From positions 143,751-207,750 of the forward strand of contig VWZF01007239.1 in NCBI GenBank assembly GCA_013396755.1: a stretch of DNA of 64,000 nt, given 5' to 3'. The translations under genes were made by a program, and so were the position numbers. Below, one piece after another: positions 51,901 through 62,199 of the stretch (position 1 is its first letter; every line of letters starts with the position of its first letter). Origin of the DNA: Sclerurus mexicanus (Eukaryota > Chordata > Aves > Passeriformes > Furnariidae). The notes under the pieces were generated by a model. The model worked only from the letters and a program-made list of their open reading frames with translations, had not been told where the DNA came from and searched no databases.

Positions 51901-52463
51901 GCACCCTCGGAGCGGGGTGAGGAGGGGAAGTTACCCGCTGGGGGGGGCGGAAGGCCGGGCAGGGGCAGCGCCAAGGCAGCCAGGCCGCGCAGCCAGCGGC
52001 CTCGCTCCTCCTCCAGGCCTCTCGCCCGCTGCTCAGCACAAAAAGAAAGGAGGGGGAAGGACCCCCCAGCCCCCCAGAAAGCAGCGAGGGGGAGTTTCTT
52101 CCCGGCCGCTGGGGATTAGTCTCGGGGGAGATGGACCCGAGCGGGGTTGGCACCTCCTTTTTGTTCCTGCCTGCTCCGCCCGGCCCCACGTCCCCCCCTC
52201 CGCGGGACCTAACGGGAAGCGGGAGCGGCCGGAGGGAAGGTGCTCCGGGCTGGGCCGGAGGGACACAGCGCCGAGCCTTACCAGCACTGGAGGTGAAAAG
52301 CGGCGGGGCAGTGATCGCAGCACAGCAGATCCCCTCCTTCCTTGCAGCTATCGCAGCTGTCGTGGTTAGTGGCCCTGCCACTTCGCCTGGGCTCCTTCTC
52401 GGGCCTCCTGCTCTTCTTCTCCCCATCTTCGCTCTTGGGGGGAGCCAGGAGGGCCTGGATTTG
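21961..52463 (-). CDS. PHF12: PHF12 (Pf1), PHD-finger subunit of the SIN3/HDAC corepressor; exons 2-15
   Basis: Nuclear chromatin reader that bridges SIN3, HDACs and MRG15 and represses transcription. Coding exons, 5' to 3': 52463-52282, 38393-38321, 36753-36366, 35840-35720, 34730-34598, 33904-33740, 33109-32948, 31880-31064, 29020-28904, 27587-27444, 25543-25445, 24896-24814, 23008-22870, 22295-21961. They total 2958 bases including the stop, exactly 986 codons with matching phases and consensus splice sites. PHD1 (CDSCKEGG ... CCDHCPAAFHLQC ... WMCHRC) spans the first two of these. PHD2 (CFTCNR, CRVAPLIQCDYC ... WMCPNH) spans 35840-34598. The MRG15/SIN3-binding region with an acidic DEDIIDVDDD stretch is in 36753-36366. 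The Ser/Pro-rich middle is one 817-base exon. The C-terminal FHA domain lies in 25543-22870. Exon 1 (about 22 residues) is not visible and is presumably in the gap at 52592-52865. Confidence 0.96.
23046..23310 (-). mobile_element. CR1 LINE 3' fragment in a PHF12 intron
   Basis: GTCATAGAATGG and GTTGGAAGTGACCTTAAAG begin an unmistakable reversed CR1 3' end, continuing through TGCCATGGGCAGGGACACC, CAACCTGGCCTTGGACACTT and CCCTCACAGGGAAGAAGTTC. It inserted about 40 bases upstream, in transcript sense, of the exon at 23008-22870 and is in sense with PHF12. Confidence 0.95.
38394..52281 (-). other. long PHF12 intron 2 (about 13.9 kb)
   Basis: This separates the exon with the first half of PHD1 from that with the second. 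I see no other gene, tRNA, snoRNA or recognisable transposon in it. It holds a short poly-C tract near 45403, AT-rich stretches around 44150-44300, and a CpG-rich 5' end with paired YY1-like motifs near 51700. Open frames are short and unsupported. Confidence 0.6.
51693..51742. promoter_or_regulatory. pair of YY1-like motifs in inverted orientation
   Basis: AAAATGGCGC at 51693-51702 and CGCCATATTG at 51733-51742 both match the YY1 core (AANATGGC), on opposite strands 30 bases apart. They sit about 600 bases inside PHF12 intron 2, within the CpG-rich 5' region. The motifs are seen; binding is inferred. Confidence 0.4.
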
Positions 52464-52591
52464 CTGCACATGCACACACAGACAGAGCGGGCTCTGAGGC
52501 GCTGCCCGGAGCCGGCACAGCGCCCCGGCCGAGCCCGCCCCGTGCCCGGCAGGGCCGCTCGGGGGGCCGGGCGAGCCGCCCCGTCCCTCCG

Positions 52592-52865
52592 NNNNNNNNN
52601 NNNNNNNNNNNNNNNNNNNNNNNNNNNNNNNNNNNNNNNNNNNNNNNNNNNNNNNNNNNNNNNNNNNNNNNNNNNNNNNNNNNNNNNNNNNNNNNNNNNN
52701 NNNNNNNNNNNNNNNNNNNNNNNNNNNNNNNNNNNNNNNNNNNNNNNNNNNNNNNNNNNNNNNNNNNNNNNNNNNNNNNNNNNNNNNNNNNNNNNNNNNN
52801 NNNNNNNNNNNNNNNNNNNNNNNNNNNNNNNNNNNNNNNNNNNNNNNNNNNNNNNNNNNNNNNNN
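52592..52865. other. assembly gap (274 N)
   Basis: An unresolved N run between PHF12 exon 2 and its CpG promoter. It probably contains PHF12 exon 1 with the start codon. Confidence 0.99.
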
Positions 52866-53040
52866 CAGGGCGGGCGGGGGGCGGGGCGCGGCGCGGACGT
52901 CGGTGACGTAACGACGCAGGGCGGGGCCGTGCGTAGGGGCGCGGTCGGGCCGGCAGGGGGCGCGCGGAGCGCGGCGCAGCCGGGCGCAGGGGGCGTGGTT
53001 GCATCGTGTGACGTCATCGCGCGGAGGCCACGCCTCTTAA
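52866..53040 (-). promoter_or_regulatory. PHF12: PHF12 CpG-island promoter with CRE/ATF sites and GC boxes
   Basis: Very CpG-rich sequence holds a palindromic CRE (TGACGTCA) at 53009-53016, a second CRE-like TGACGTAA at 52904-52911, and several GGGCGG Sp1-type boxes just after the gap. There is no TATA box. It lies directly upstream, in minus sense, of the gap expected to hold PHF12 exon 1, and about 120 bases from the SEZ6 polyadenylation signal. Confidence 0.6.
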
Positions 53041-53133
53041 AGCGGCAGTGCCCTCCCGTCGGGGGGGGGCGTGTACCGAGGGCTGCTCGGCCCCGCTGAG
53101 GAAGACGCCATCTCTTCTTCTAAAACACCATTT

Positions 53134-53139
53134 TTTATT
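53134..53139 (-). terminator. SEZ6: SEZ6 polyadenylation signal AATAAA
   Basis: TTTATT on the plus strand gives AATAAA on the minus strand about 480 bases past the SEZ6 stop, in an AT-rich patch within GC-rich sequence. It is the only canonical signal I saw between the stop and the PHF12 promoter. Confidence 0.75.
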
Positions 53140-53612
53140 AATGAAACAACCCAAAGATGGGGAGGGGGCGGTGTCCCCTCCAGCCCGGGGGCGGCGGGGC
53201 CGGCGGTGGGGGCACAGCCATGCCCGGTGCCCTCGCACCCCGTCACCCCGGGCTCCCCCGGGAGGGCGAAGCAAGCGGGGGCCGGGGGACACGCGGCATG
53301 CACGGGGGGGACACGGCCCTGCGTGGCGGCGGTGGGAGACACGGGGGTGCGGGGGGACCAGCCCTGTGCCGGGGGGCGAGGGTGGNGGGGGGACCAGTGC
53401 CCAGGTGGGTCCCGCCAAGCGCTCTGCTTGAGTCTCCGTGGGAGAGGTGTGCCCGCCCCGTGCCAGGGGCCGGGGGGCACGGGGGGCCCGGCTGGGGTGG
53501 CTGCGGTGCCCAGCNCCCTCCTCGCTGCAGCCCCGGGGAGCCCCGTCCTCACCTGGGGGTCCCCACAGCGCGGCTGGGGTGGCTGCGGTGCCCAGCTCCA
53601 CACTGCCCACGC
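53140..53612 (-). other. SEZ6: SEZ6 3' untranslated region with two unresolved bases
   Basis: GC-rich 3' UTR. Isolated N bases occur at 53386 and 53515. A 24-base segment (GCTGGGGTGGCTGCGGTGCC and following) is present at 53491-53514 and again from about 53572, an offset of roughly 81 bases, with one N directly after the first copy. Confidence 0.6.
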
Positions 53613-56600
53613 CTAGATGGACACCTCATATTCCCTTGTGTCCTGCAAAGAAAACAGACTGCAAGGGGTTGGACACTCAGCAGTGTGACGGGGTGCCGGG
53701 GACAGGGCCAGGGCATCTCCCACCCCACAGGGACCTGTGGCACATCCCAGACCACAGATGGCCCTGAGGATGTGTGTCCCTGGACAGATACCCAATTCTG
53801 TGTGTAGTTCCTGGCTGGATGATCTGTCTAACGCACAGTCCCTGGAACACAAGACCCCCCATCCCACACCTGTCCCACCCCACACACAGCCCCTGGCACA
53901 GGTGCCCATGAGATGCCCAGCCCTGGCCAAGGGTTGCAGGGGCCAGTACTTACTCCTGTCTCGTAGGTGGGATTGTCAAAAGCTGACTCCACGGTGATAT
54001 GGTCATAGGGGTGGGAGCCGGCGAGGGGCAACTGCAGGGCTGGCTTCCCCTGGAGCCTGAGGGGAGAGGGCAGCTGGAGCAGGCAGTGGGGGGGCCGTGG
54101 GGACCCCATGGGGCAACAGGGGCCAGTGGGCCACTCACTTGGAGAAGTAGAGATAAATGCCCCCGATGAGCAGGGCCACCACCAGCACGGGCAGGAAGAC
54201 AGCGATGGCAATGTTGGTGCCCTCCAGCGCCGTTCCCGAGGGCACGGCCTTGGCTACAGCTGCTTGGGAAAGTCGGGGGCTCACCGAAGGGGCAGCCCAC
54301 ATCGGCTGCACCCTGGGTGCCCATCTGCACCTTGGCACCCCAACACTCCTGTGCCCTTACCATCCAGGTTGCGGTTGCTGTAAAACTCATCATAGGAGGC
54401 TGAAGACGGGAAAAGAAAGAAAGCAGCATCACGGGTGAGAAGAAGGGTGCCAAGCAGGGCTGATGGGGTGCTGGGGTTGGGGGGGTCCTCTCACCCGCCT
54501 TGCAGATGGGAGGGGGGCCGCTCCAGCGCGAGGGGTGCCCGGGCAGGCAGCGCAGGCTGCTCTCGCCCAGCAGCGCCCGGCCAGCAGTGCAGGAGAAGTG
54601 CAAGGTGGCTCCCGCTGGGTAGAGCCGCCGCTCCGGGTTCTGCCGCCCGCCCGCCGGCACACCGGGGTTGTGGCAGGGCTCGTATGTCTCTGCTGCAGGG
54701 CAGTGGTATGATGGCATCAGCGCTCGCCATCAGCTTGGGGGACGTGCCCAGGGAGGGGGTACCCAACTCACGCATGCACTTGGGGAGACGGTCACTCCAC
54801 TTGGGCCCTCCCGCGGCGCGGTCATGGCAGGTGAGAGTCCCAGCGCCCGCCAGGACATAGCCTTTGTCGCAGACATACTGCACGGTGGCTCCCACTGGGA
54901 ATTTGGGGTTGGAGACCACCCTGCGGCTGTGCTCAGCATCCCCAGGGTCCCGGCAGGTTGTCACTGTAGGAGGGAGTGACCAATGGTGATAGTTGTTGGG
55001 GACACGCCACAGGGCAGGGGAACACTGCTGGCCACCACTCACCCCGCTCGCAGGAGGGCAGGTCGCCACTCCATGTCAGGTCCCAGTGGCACATCAGGAG
55101 GTCCGTGCCGGTCAGCTGGAAGCCGGGGTAGCAATGGAAGGTGACCACAGTGCCATGGAGAAGCTCTGGCTGCGAGGATGTCTTCCAGCCATTGGCAATT
55201 TCTGGCAGCTCGGGGCAGGTGTCGTTACGGGGGACCTCTGTGGGGATCGGGGGTGAGCAGTGCAGTGGGGACGCCGGGGACACCAGGGACACTGGTGATG
55301 CTGTCCTGCCAACGGGGCTTACCAGAGAAGTGGATGACGAAGCCCTGCCGATAGGCGAAGGCACCGGCACCGGGGTCAGACTGGAACTGGACGGTGACAT
55401 CAGCAGTGGAGGCATAGAGCTTGAAGCGGCCACGGGCGCCCGTGTACTGGCCCAGGATACGCGCCGTCAGGTCGTCCCCATCGTAGAAGGTCAGCATGTC
55501 CCCTGAGCCCAGCCGCAGCCTGGGGCAGTGGGGCCATGAGGGTGGAAGGTGCACGGAGCCCCCATCCCACCATCCCCATCCTGGGCCATCCCCACACTCA
55601 CACACGGACGTCCAGCATGATGCGCTTGTCCTCCTCCACGTGCAGCCCCCAGATGCAGTCCTGGCCCTTGCCATACGCCTCCGGCCAGTTGGGTGACAGC
55701 ACCACACCAGCTGTGTCTGTCAGCTCCCCGCTGCACACCGCTGTGGGCACACGCTGGGTTTGGCACCACTGCAGGGCACCCGCCACAGCACCCTCTGCCC
55801 AGTGTCCAGCACCTAATCCAGCACCTACCATCCCCGTTGGTTCCAGCTCAGGCATGCACCATGGCATGGCGGTTCTGGCATCCATTGTAGCTCATCCCTG
55901 TCTCCAGCACCCACAGCAACTCCCATCTCCAGCACCCACCATCCCCATTGGCTCTGGCTCCCACCATGTCCCTCAGTTCCAGCACACACAAGAGCACGGT
56001 GGCTCCAGCATCTCATGTCTCCATCCTCAGCTCCAGCCTCCACAGCAACCGCCAGAACCCATGGCACTCTCCAACCCCAGCACTCACTGAACTCCCAGTT
56101 CTAGCCCTCCTGGTCCCCCAAGTTCTGGCACCCACCACGGCATGCTGGTTCTGTCTCGTTCCACTGTGGGTCACTGGGGTCGACACACTCGATGATGGTG
56201 GAGCCCTGCTCCAGTGTGTAGCCAGGGTCGCAGCTGAACTCCACTGTGGTGCCCACAGGGTACCGGGGGTCGCTGGCCGTGAAGTTCCCATACTTGACAA
56301 AGGGCTCATAGCAATGCCCCTGCTCGAAGGCTGCAGGCACAGGGGCAAATGTCTGCAGGGGCCAGGCGGGCACAGGGTTGTTTGGGTGCCCCCCTATACC
56401 CCAGCCCCGTACCCTCATAGCGCAGCGCCATGCCCGCAGCCGCCCCGCTGCTGTCAGTGGTGAGCTCCACAAAGAAGTGGCGCCCAGTGCTGAGCAGCCC
56501 CTCAATGGGCAGGTACTCCACCTCGTAGGAGTCATACACCGGTGGTGCCTCCACATTGTTGCCATTGCGGATGATGAGCCTGCCAAGGCAGAACAGGTCC

Positions 56601-59422
56601 AGGGTGCTGTCATGGCCATGGCCATCCCCAGGCATGGTGAATGGCATCCACCCTTGGGCACGGCCAACGACACCCATCCTTGCATATGACCAATGGTACT
56701 TTTCCCTGGGCATGGGCAAGGGATTTCATCCTTGGATATGGCCAGTGGTACCCACCCACAGCCATGACCGACAGCCCCCATCCTTGAATATGGCCAACAG
56801 CACTCATCCTTGAACACAGCCCTGTGTGGGGCTGCCCCAGGGTGCCCCCACCTCCCCAAGTGCCCCAACTCCAGGGCCAAACCTGTCATCATCCTCTGCC
56901 AGAGACACCTTCTCGAAGTGGAGGTGCAGGCGGTGGCCATCAGGCGCCTCCAGCAGCCAGTGGCATGTCAGGTTGTTGCTGTAGTTCCCAGGGAAGCCGG
57001 GTGAGACGATGCGTCCCACTGTGGCATTGCGGACCACCCCGCCGCACGCCGCTGCGGAAGAGGGGCCATCAGTGGCTAACTGTGCCGCGCCAGCTGTTCT
57101 GTGTCCCCACAGTGCTGGTGCTTACCGAGGCAGAGGGGCTCGCGGGCGCTCCAGAAGGGGCGCGTGGCATTGCGGCAGAGGAGACGGCGGGCACCCTGCA
57201 GCTGGTACCCCGTGGTGCAGCGGAAGTGGGCATCCCCACCAGGGTGCAGGCTGCTGACAGAGACCTCGCCGAAAGCCGGCCGTGTCGGGAAGGGGCAGCT
57301 CAGCAGGTAGGCTGGGGGCAGGTGGTGAGGTTACCAAGGGCAAGGGGCAACACACCCCTCCAGATCCCAGCACCCACCTCCCCAGCCCCCCCAAAAATGC
57401 CCGGGTGCTGCAGGACTGTGTGACACAGTGCCTATGGCTGCTGGGAAGGATGCCAAATGAGCCTGGAATTTTTCACACCAATTAGCTCTCTATGAGTGTT
57501 CTTCGCTCGGTCAGTACAAGGGAATCTATGCCCCATACCTTGGTAGTGAAAGTGATAGGATCCAGGGCTAGGGGGCCGGGGGCTCTGGAAGCGAAGGGTG
57601 AGGAGGTTGGCTGGGCTGCGAATGACCTGGCCCCGCAGCAGGAAGGACTCGTTGGCCAGGAGGATGGGCTCCAGGCCCCCCGCGCTCTCCACCGTCAGTG
57701 TCTCCCCCTCTGCCAGGCTGATGTTCTCCACCTGCAGGGGACACAGGTGTCACCACCACAACACTGCCCGGCTCCCAGCATCCAGCCTGGAGCTGGTCCT
57801 TGAGTGGCTTCTCCGTGCTCAATAGCGCGCTGGAGCTTGTCTGCACAGGGCAGCGCCTTTCAAACATGGTTAGCAGCACCATAAATCATCCCCCACGCCA
57901 AGATCAGCTGGGCCCGGCCAGTGGCTCCACAGAGTGCCGTGACACAGCCAGGACCACGCCGACAGCCTTTCCAACAGCCAAGTGTGTGCTCCAGCCCCCT
58001 GGAGCAATTTGCTATTAATGATGTTAATTAAGCCGTGCTGCATGGTGAGGAGCAGCAGCACTGGTGAGTGTGGGCTGGAGCGGCGCTAACGGTGGAGGTG
58101 CTGCCTTTGGCTCACCACGAGCTTTCCACAAGCCACGGCAATGCCCCATGACATCTTCAACAGTGGACCCAGCAGAGACTGGGACACACGGCCACGTGCC
58201 ACTGATGGCAGCAGCACGTGGCCTCAGCACAGCAGGATTTGCTGTCAGCCTCTGCTCCTGGCAGATGGGCGCTGGGTGTTCCTGACTCTGCACCACAGCA
58301 TGGCATCCGCTGGCATTGCTTACACCTTCTCCATCAGGACTTCATTAATTAAATCTCACAGCAGTTCTTTGTGATGGATGCCAGCCATGGCAGCTGGTAG
58401 GCACAGAGCATCCTGGGGCATCCCACCAGCTCATACACCCGCATTTCTGCACTGGGGCCTGAGGGTGGGCAATGCCCTGACCCAGCTCTGCTGGCTTGGA
58501 GACACAGGAATGGGGACAAGGACATGGACAAGACCATGTGTTTGCTGCACCCTGCACAGACACCCAGCCACGGCATGGAATAGGGGACATGCCACACTGG
58601 TCTGCAGGCACTTGGCACCCTGTCCCACCCACAGCCCTCGGCTCACCTTGAGCTCCACGCCATAGCCAGGGTAAACAGAGATGGTGTAGGTGCAGTCCAG
58701 GCTGCCATCATAGGGGACACCAGCTGGCTCCAGGGACACCAACCAACCCTCAGGACCCGCCAGCGTCCGGTTACAGGGAGCTGGCAACAGAGGAGACCCC
58801 AGCTCAGCCCCACTTCACCCCAGCTGCACCTGACTCCCTCCCCAGCACTCACCTGGCCCCTGCAGGGTGGTGACAGTAGTGGTGGTGATGGTGGAGGTGG
58901 TTGTGGTTCCCTCCTCATCCCCAGGTACCACAGCGGCCCCAGTGCGGGGTGCCAGGGATGTCCTGGCAGTGGTGGGTGCCTGGCTGGAGGATTCAGTGCC
59001 TGACTCTGGCACCCCAGGGGGGGACCACGAGGCGTCAGCACCTGGCACAGCCCCCCACGCCTCCCCCCATGGCCCAGGTCGCCCTGCTGGTGTGGTCAGC
59101 GGGTCAGTGGGGAAGACAGGCCGGGGTAGGGCAGGAGTGTGGGGTGAGGGCTTGGGGGCTGGGGGGCCAGGGGCCGGCTGGTGGGCACCAGAGGGAAGGA
59201 GAGGGCCAGCACCAGCAGGTAGGAATGGTGCCTGGGCCAGGTAGTCCTTCTTCAGAAAGGCTTCGTGCAGCAGGTCCTCCAGCAGTGGATGGTGGTTGAG
59301 GATCTTCAGGGTGGGTGCTGTGCTCACAAAGTGAGCCTCTGCCTCCCGCTCCGCCGGAGTGGGCAGCGCTGTCGGCTCGACCTCAGCGCTCTCCCCAGTC
59401 TTCCTTGCCAGCCCGTTGAAGC
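53613..59422 (-). CDS. SEZ6: SEZ6, seizure-related 6 homolog; second coding exon to stop
   Basis: Neuronal type I membrane protein that shapes dendrites and synapses and is a BACE1 substrate. Exons, 5' to 3': 59422-58853, 58780-58647, 57731-57539, 57311-57126, 57051-56883, 56579-56413, 56330-56136, 55740-55602, 55519-55323, 55237-55043, 54963-54772, 54692-54495, 54399-54361, 54259-54139, 54056-53954, 53642-53613. All phases join; about 942 residues are encoded. Order: Pro/Ser/Thr-rich N-terminal region with LKILNHHPLLEDL, ending in a Thr-rich run; CUB1; sushi 1; CUB2 (GRIVSPGFPGNYSNN); sushi 2; CUB3 (GVVLSPNWPEAYG); sushi 3-5; a 13-residue juxtamembrane mini-exon; a transmembrane helix in 54259-54139; a cytoplasmic tail with an NPTY endocytosis motif ending EYEVSI. 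The signal-peptide exon lies off the right edge. Paralogues SEZ6L and SEZ6L2 share the architecture, but synteny with PHF12 favours SEZ6. Confidence 0.96.
55750..56110. repeat. degenerate CCAGCACCCAC-type repeat in a SEZ6 intron
   Basis: Diverged units containing CCAGCACCCAC(C)ATCCCCA and GGTTCTGG recur through the intron between sushi 2 and CUB3. No exon signals are seen within. Confidence 0.5.
56600..56830. repeat. degenerate minisatellite of CATCCTTG-TATGGCCA units in a SEZ6 intron
   Basis: CCATCCTTG(A/C)ATATG(G/A)CCAA followed by a CA-rich spacer recurs about every 30-60 bases in the intron within CUB2. Copies are visible near 56675, 56738, 56777 and 56804. Confidence 0.7.
57960..58035. 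promoter_or_regulatory. AT-rich island with TTAATTAA in a SEZ6 intron
   Basis: GCAATTTGCTATTAATGATG followed by TTAATTAA (58024-58031) stands out from GC-rich surroundings in the intron within CUB1. Homeodomain-type motifs suggest an enhancer; conservation could not be checked. Confidence 0.3.
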
Positions 59423-60514
59423 CTGGAGAGAGCAAAGAATGTGGGATGCTGGGAACAGGGGGAGACTGAAGCTGTATTGGGGTCTGACAGGAAACAGGGA
59501 ACTGGTGATGCACCAGGGAGTAATGCTTCAGCATGGACCAATACTGTGCTCCATGTGGCACCTGGGACCAACCCTTGCCTGTGGACTGATGCTGTGTGCC
59601 AGGTATGGAAGCAGCACGGGGGATCAATATTTCCCCATGGACTAACCCTTGAACACAGGCCAGCATCTCTCTGAGGCTAATGCTTCCCTGCACACCAATA
59701 GTCCTCCAAAATCAGGATGGCAAACAGGTCCATTGACCACATCAAGTGGGATCCTGCCAACCTCCTCCCAGCATACCCTTCACTGGGGCAGCCCTGGCAA
59801 TTAAGCCCTGGATAATTAATGCACAGCTGCAGCTTGTACCACGTGAAGGGGTGCCCACCCCTTCCATGAGCCAGCTCTGGTGGGGACTGCTCTGGGGTGG
59901 CGTGTTCGTAGCCACAGACTGTCCTTCTCCATGGAGGTGGCCATCCTATGCCGAGGGTTCTCCAGGACCCTGCATCCCTCTAAGTGTTGACATGTACATA
60001 ATTGTCTTGACTGCCATAACTGGCTGCACGGGGAATGTCACCAGGGCTGGGACACTGGGACCCTGTTCAGGCCACCAGTGCAATGAGTCTGTGAGAGCTC
60101 AGCTTCTCTCTAGCCAGGCTGTCCCTGAGCAAAGTCAATCTGCAGTGGACCCCCACACCAACGCTCCTCACCTCCCATCCGCAGCCATGGGGATCCCCCA
60201 ACTATAGCCCCATGTCCCTTCTGAGCATTAGTCCCTGAGCAAATCCACGGAATGCCCAGCCCAGCCACTTACCACCTTTAGATCAAGAATAAAAGAATTT
60301 AATCAGCCCTAATGAGTCACCCAGCATCTCCCACTCCCGGATTTGGCACTGTGCTGTGCCCTCTCCCGCCGGGTGCAGCTCCCCAGCCCCACCATGTCAC
60401 AGCAGGGAGGATGCCACGGTAGCACCCAGCATCCCTCCGAGGCCTGGCGTGGGGCACGAGGCCACGGTAGCGCGTGGGCACGTCTCGCTGCCGTGCACAG
60501 GCACTGATGACACG

Positions 60515-60630
60515 ATACTGCCAATTACCTGGTAATTATCCTGATCCGTAGCAGGGCAGGGCCCCGTGAAGATTAATTACTCTGCAACTGCTGCTTTTAA
60601 GGGACTATTAAGAGACATTATATTGGGTGT
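60515..60630. promoter_or_regulatory. TAAT-rich island with near-palindromic AATTACCTGGTAATT
   Basis: AATTACCTGGTAATT at 60523-60537 is an inverted pair of homeodomain cores around an E-box-like centre. GATTAATTAC and ACTATTAAGAGACATTATATT follow within 90 bases. The island is flanked by GC-rich DNA. A neural enhancer is possible; this is inference. Confidence 0.35.
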
Positions 60631-60809
60631 GCAGCGTGGTGGGGAGCCGCTAGATGCTGGGAGGCATCCTCACACCCCCTGCCACCCACCCCGAGTCCTC
60701 ACCACCACCCTGCCATAGCCCCGGCGCAGTAATAATGCCCTGGGCACAGCAGGGAAGTGAACACCTGCCTGCATTGGTTCCGAAAGGTTCACTTGCCCCC
60801 CAGCAAGGC

Positions 60810-60925
60810 CAGAATTATATTTTAATAGGATCCATTTATTAGAACATAAAAGTTAATGAGTTTATACTGAAGGGCGCCAAAATCTCCGTTAGGCTTTAAT
60901 AGCAGATTAGTGCTCAGAGCTGGGC
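60810..60925. promoter_or_regulatory. AT-rich island in SEZ6 intron 1
   Basis: A complex, non-repetitive AT-rich block includes TTTTAATAGGATCC, AGTTAATGAG and GGCGCCAAAATCTCC; the last contains an E2F-like GGCGCCAAA. It has the look of a conserved noncoding element but no function is shown. Confidence 0.28.
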
Positions 60926-61589
60926 CCTGCACTGCCGTGGCTGCCCCACACAGTGAAGGCTGGGGTAGAGATGACCATATCAGCTCCCTGGACACTCCTG
61001 CCCACAGCCATCTCACCTGCCCGGAGTGCTGGGGGTCACAGTGGGCCCCCTTGAGGCTACTGGGTGAGCCCAGACCCCACAGCAGGTCGCATTTGGACAC
61101 TGTGCACCCTGGGCTGGGCAGTGTATAGGCACCAGGCACTGCCCTGGGCTTTGTGTGGCGCTCTGGGTACCATGGGATGCTCCTGGCACCAGAGGATGCT
61201 CACGACCCAGGATGCTCTTGGCCCTCAGGGGATGCAGGATGCTCGGGCCACCGTGGGGAGGCAGCGGGTGCCCAGCTGCTGCCACCCATGCCTCGAAAAC
61301 ACCACAGGATTAGAGCCTTCACCTCCACAGATGTCTCTAAGCAGCTTATCTCCAGTGCCACAGCTATGTCCCTCCCACGTCCCTAAGGTGACCAGGGAGT
61401 CCTGACACGGGACCAGCTATCCGTCAGCCGCCCCTCCAGACCGTGGCACCCAGCAGGGACCCTCCGGAACTCGGGGTGGGCACAGACCCTTGCAAAGGGG
61501 CTGTCAGGTCCCCACTAGCCGTGTGCCTGTGGGGGTCCGTGGGCACGGCCGCCACGTGCCCATGGCTGCAGCCGGGATGGGGTCCTAAT

Positions 61590-61800
61590 CCCTCGCATTG
61601 GCTTTGCCGGGCGGGAGTTTATAAACGGCAGCCGGGAGATGCCAGAGACTAATCCGGCTGCGGCGGCGGCTGCCCCCCCCCGACAGCAATCGATGCTGCC
61701 TGCTGTCACAAATAAATAAATAAGGCGGCACGCGGCCGCCCGGGGAGCACCGATCGATGCTGCCCGCCAAGAAAGAAATAACAGAGCGCCCGGCTCAGGG
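61590..61800. promoter_or_regulatory. CpG-rich block with CCAAT, TATA-like and TAATCC motifs
   Basis: ATTGGCT (reverse CCAAT), TTTATAAACG, ACTAATCCGG (Otx/Pitx-type TAATCC), duplicated ATCGATGCTGCC and CTGTCA (TALE homeodomain type) lie within 200 bases, along with (AAATA) repeats. It could be an enhancer or an alternative promoter within SEZ6 intron 1. Motif evidence only. Confidence 0.3.
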
Positions 61801-62199
61801 AGGGGACAGGGCAGGGCCCTCGGTGGCCCCAGAGCCTCACAGTGCCGTGGCACAGTAGTGTTCCGTGCCTCAGTTCCCCCTTCTGTCGGAGGGGGCAGGC
61901 AGGAGGGGTCTTGAGCACCAGGGGGAGGGCCTCACAGGATTCCAGGTTTATTTTCCAATTTAAAATCCAATCTGGCTTTACCCCCATGGCCAGGGCCAGC
62001 AGCCGTGATGAATGAGCTGTCAGGCAGCCAACGCCACGCTCCCCCACCCACAACCTCCATGGTCCCTCACCCGTGGTCCCCAGTCCCCTGAACTGCTTCC
62101 AGACTCCAAAGCAGGCACAGGAGGGGGAACATGCCCTGTTGATGCCAGATCCTCATCTGTCCCCTGCCCTGGTGTCCCCTAACAGGGAACAGGGATTGC

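Noticed and set aside
51824..53099. Open frames spanning the gap at 52592-52865
   Set aside because: N translation and CpG-rich sequence; the real coding segment here is PHF12 exon 2 at 52282-52463.
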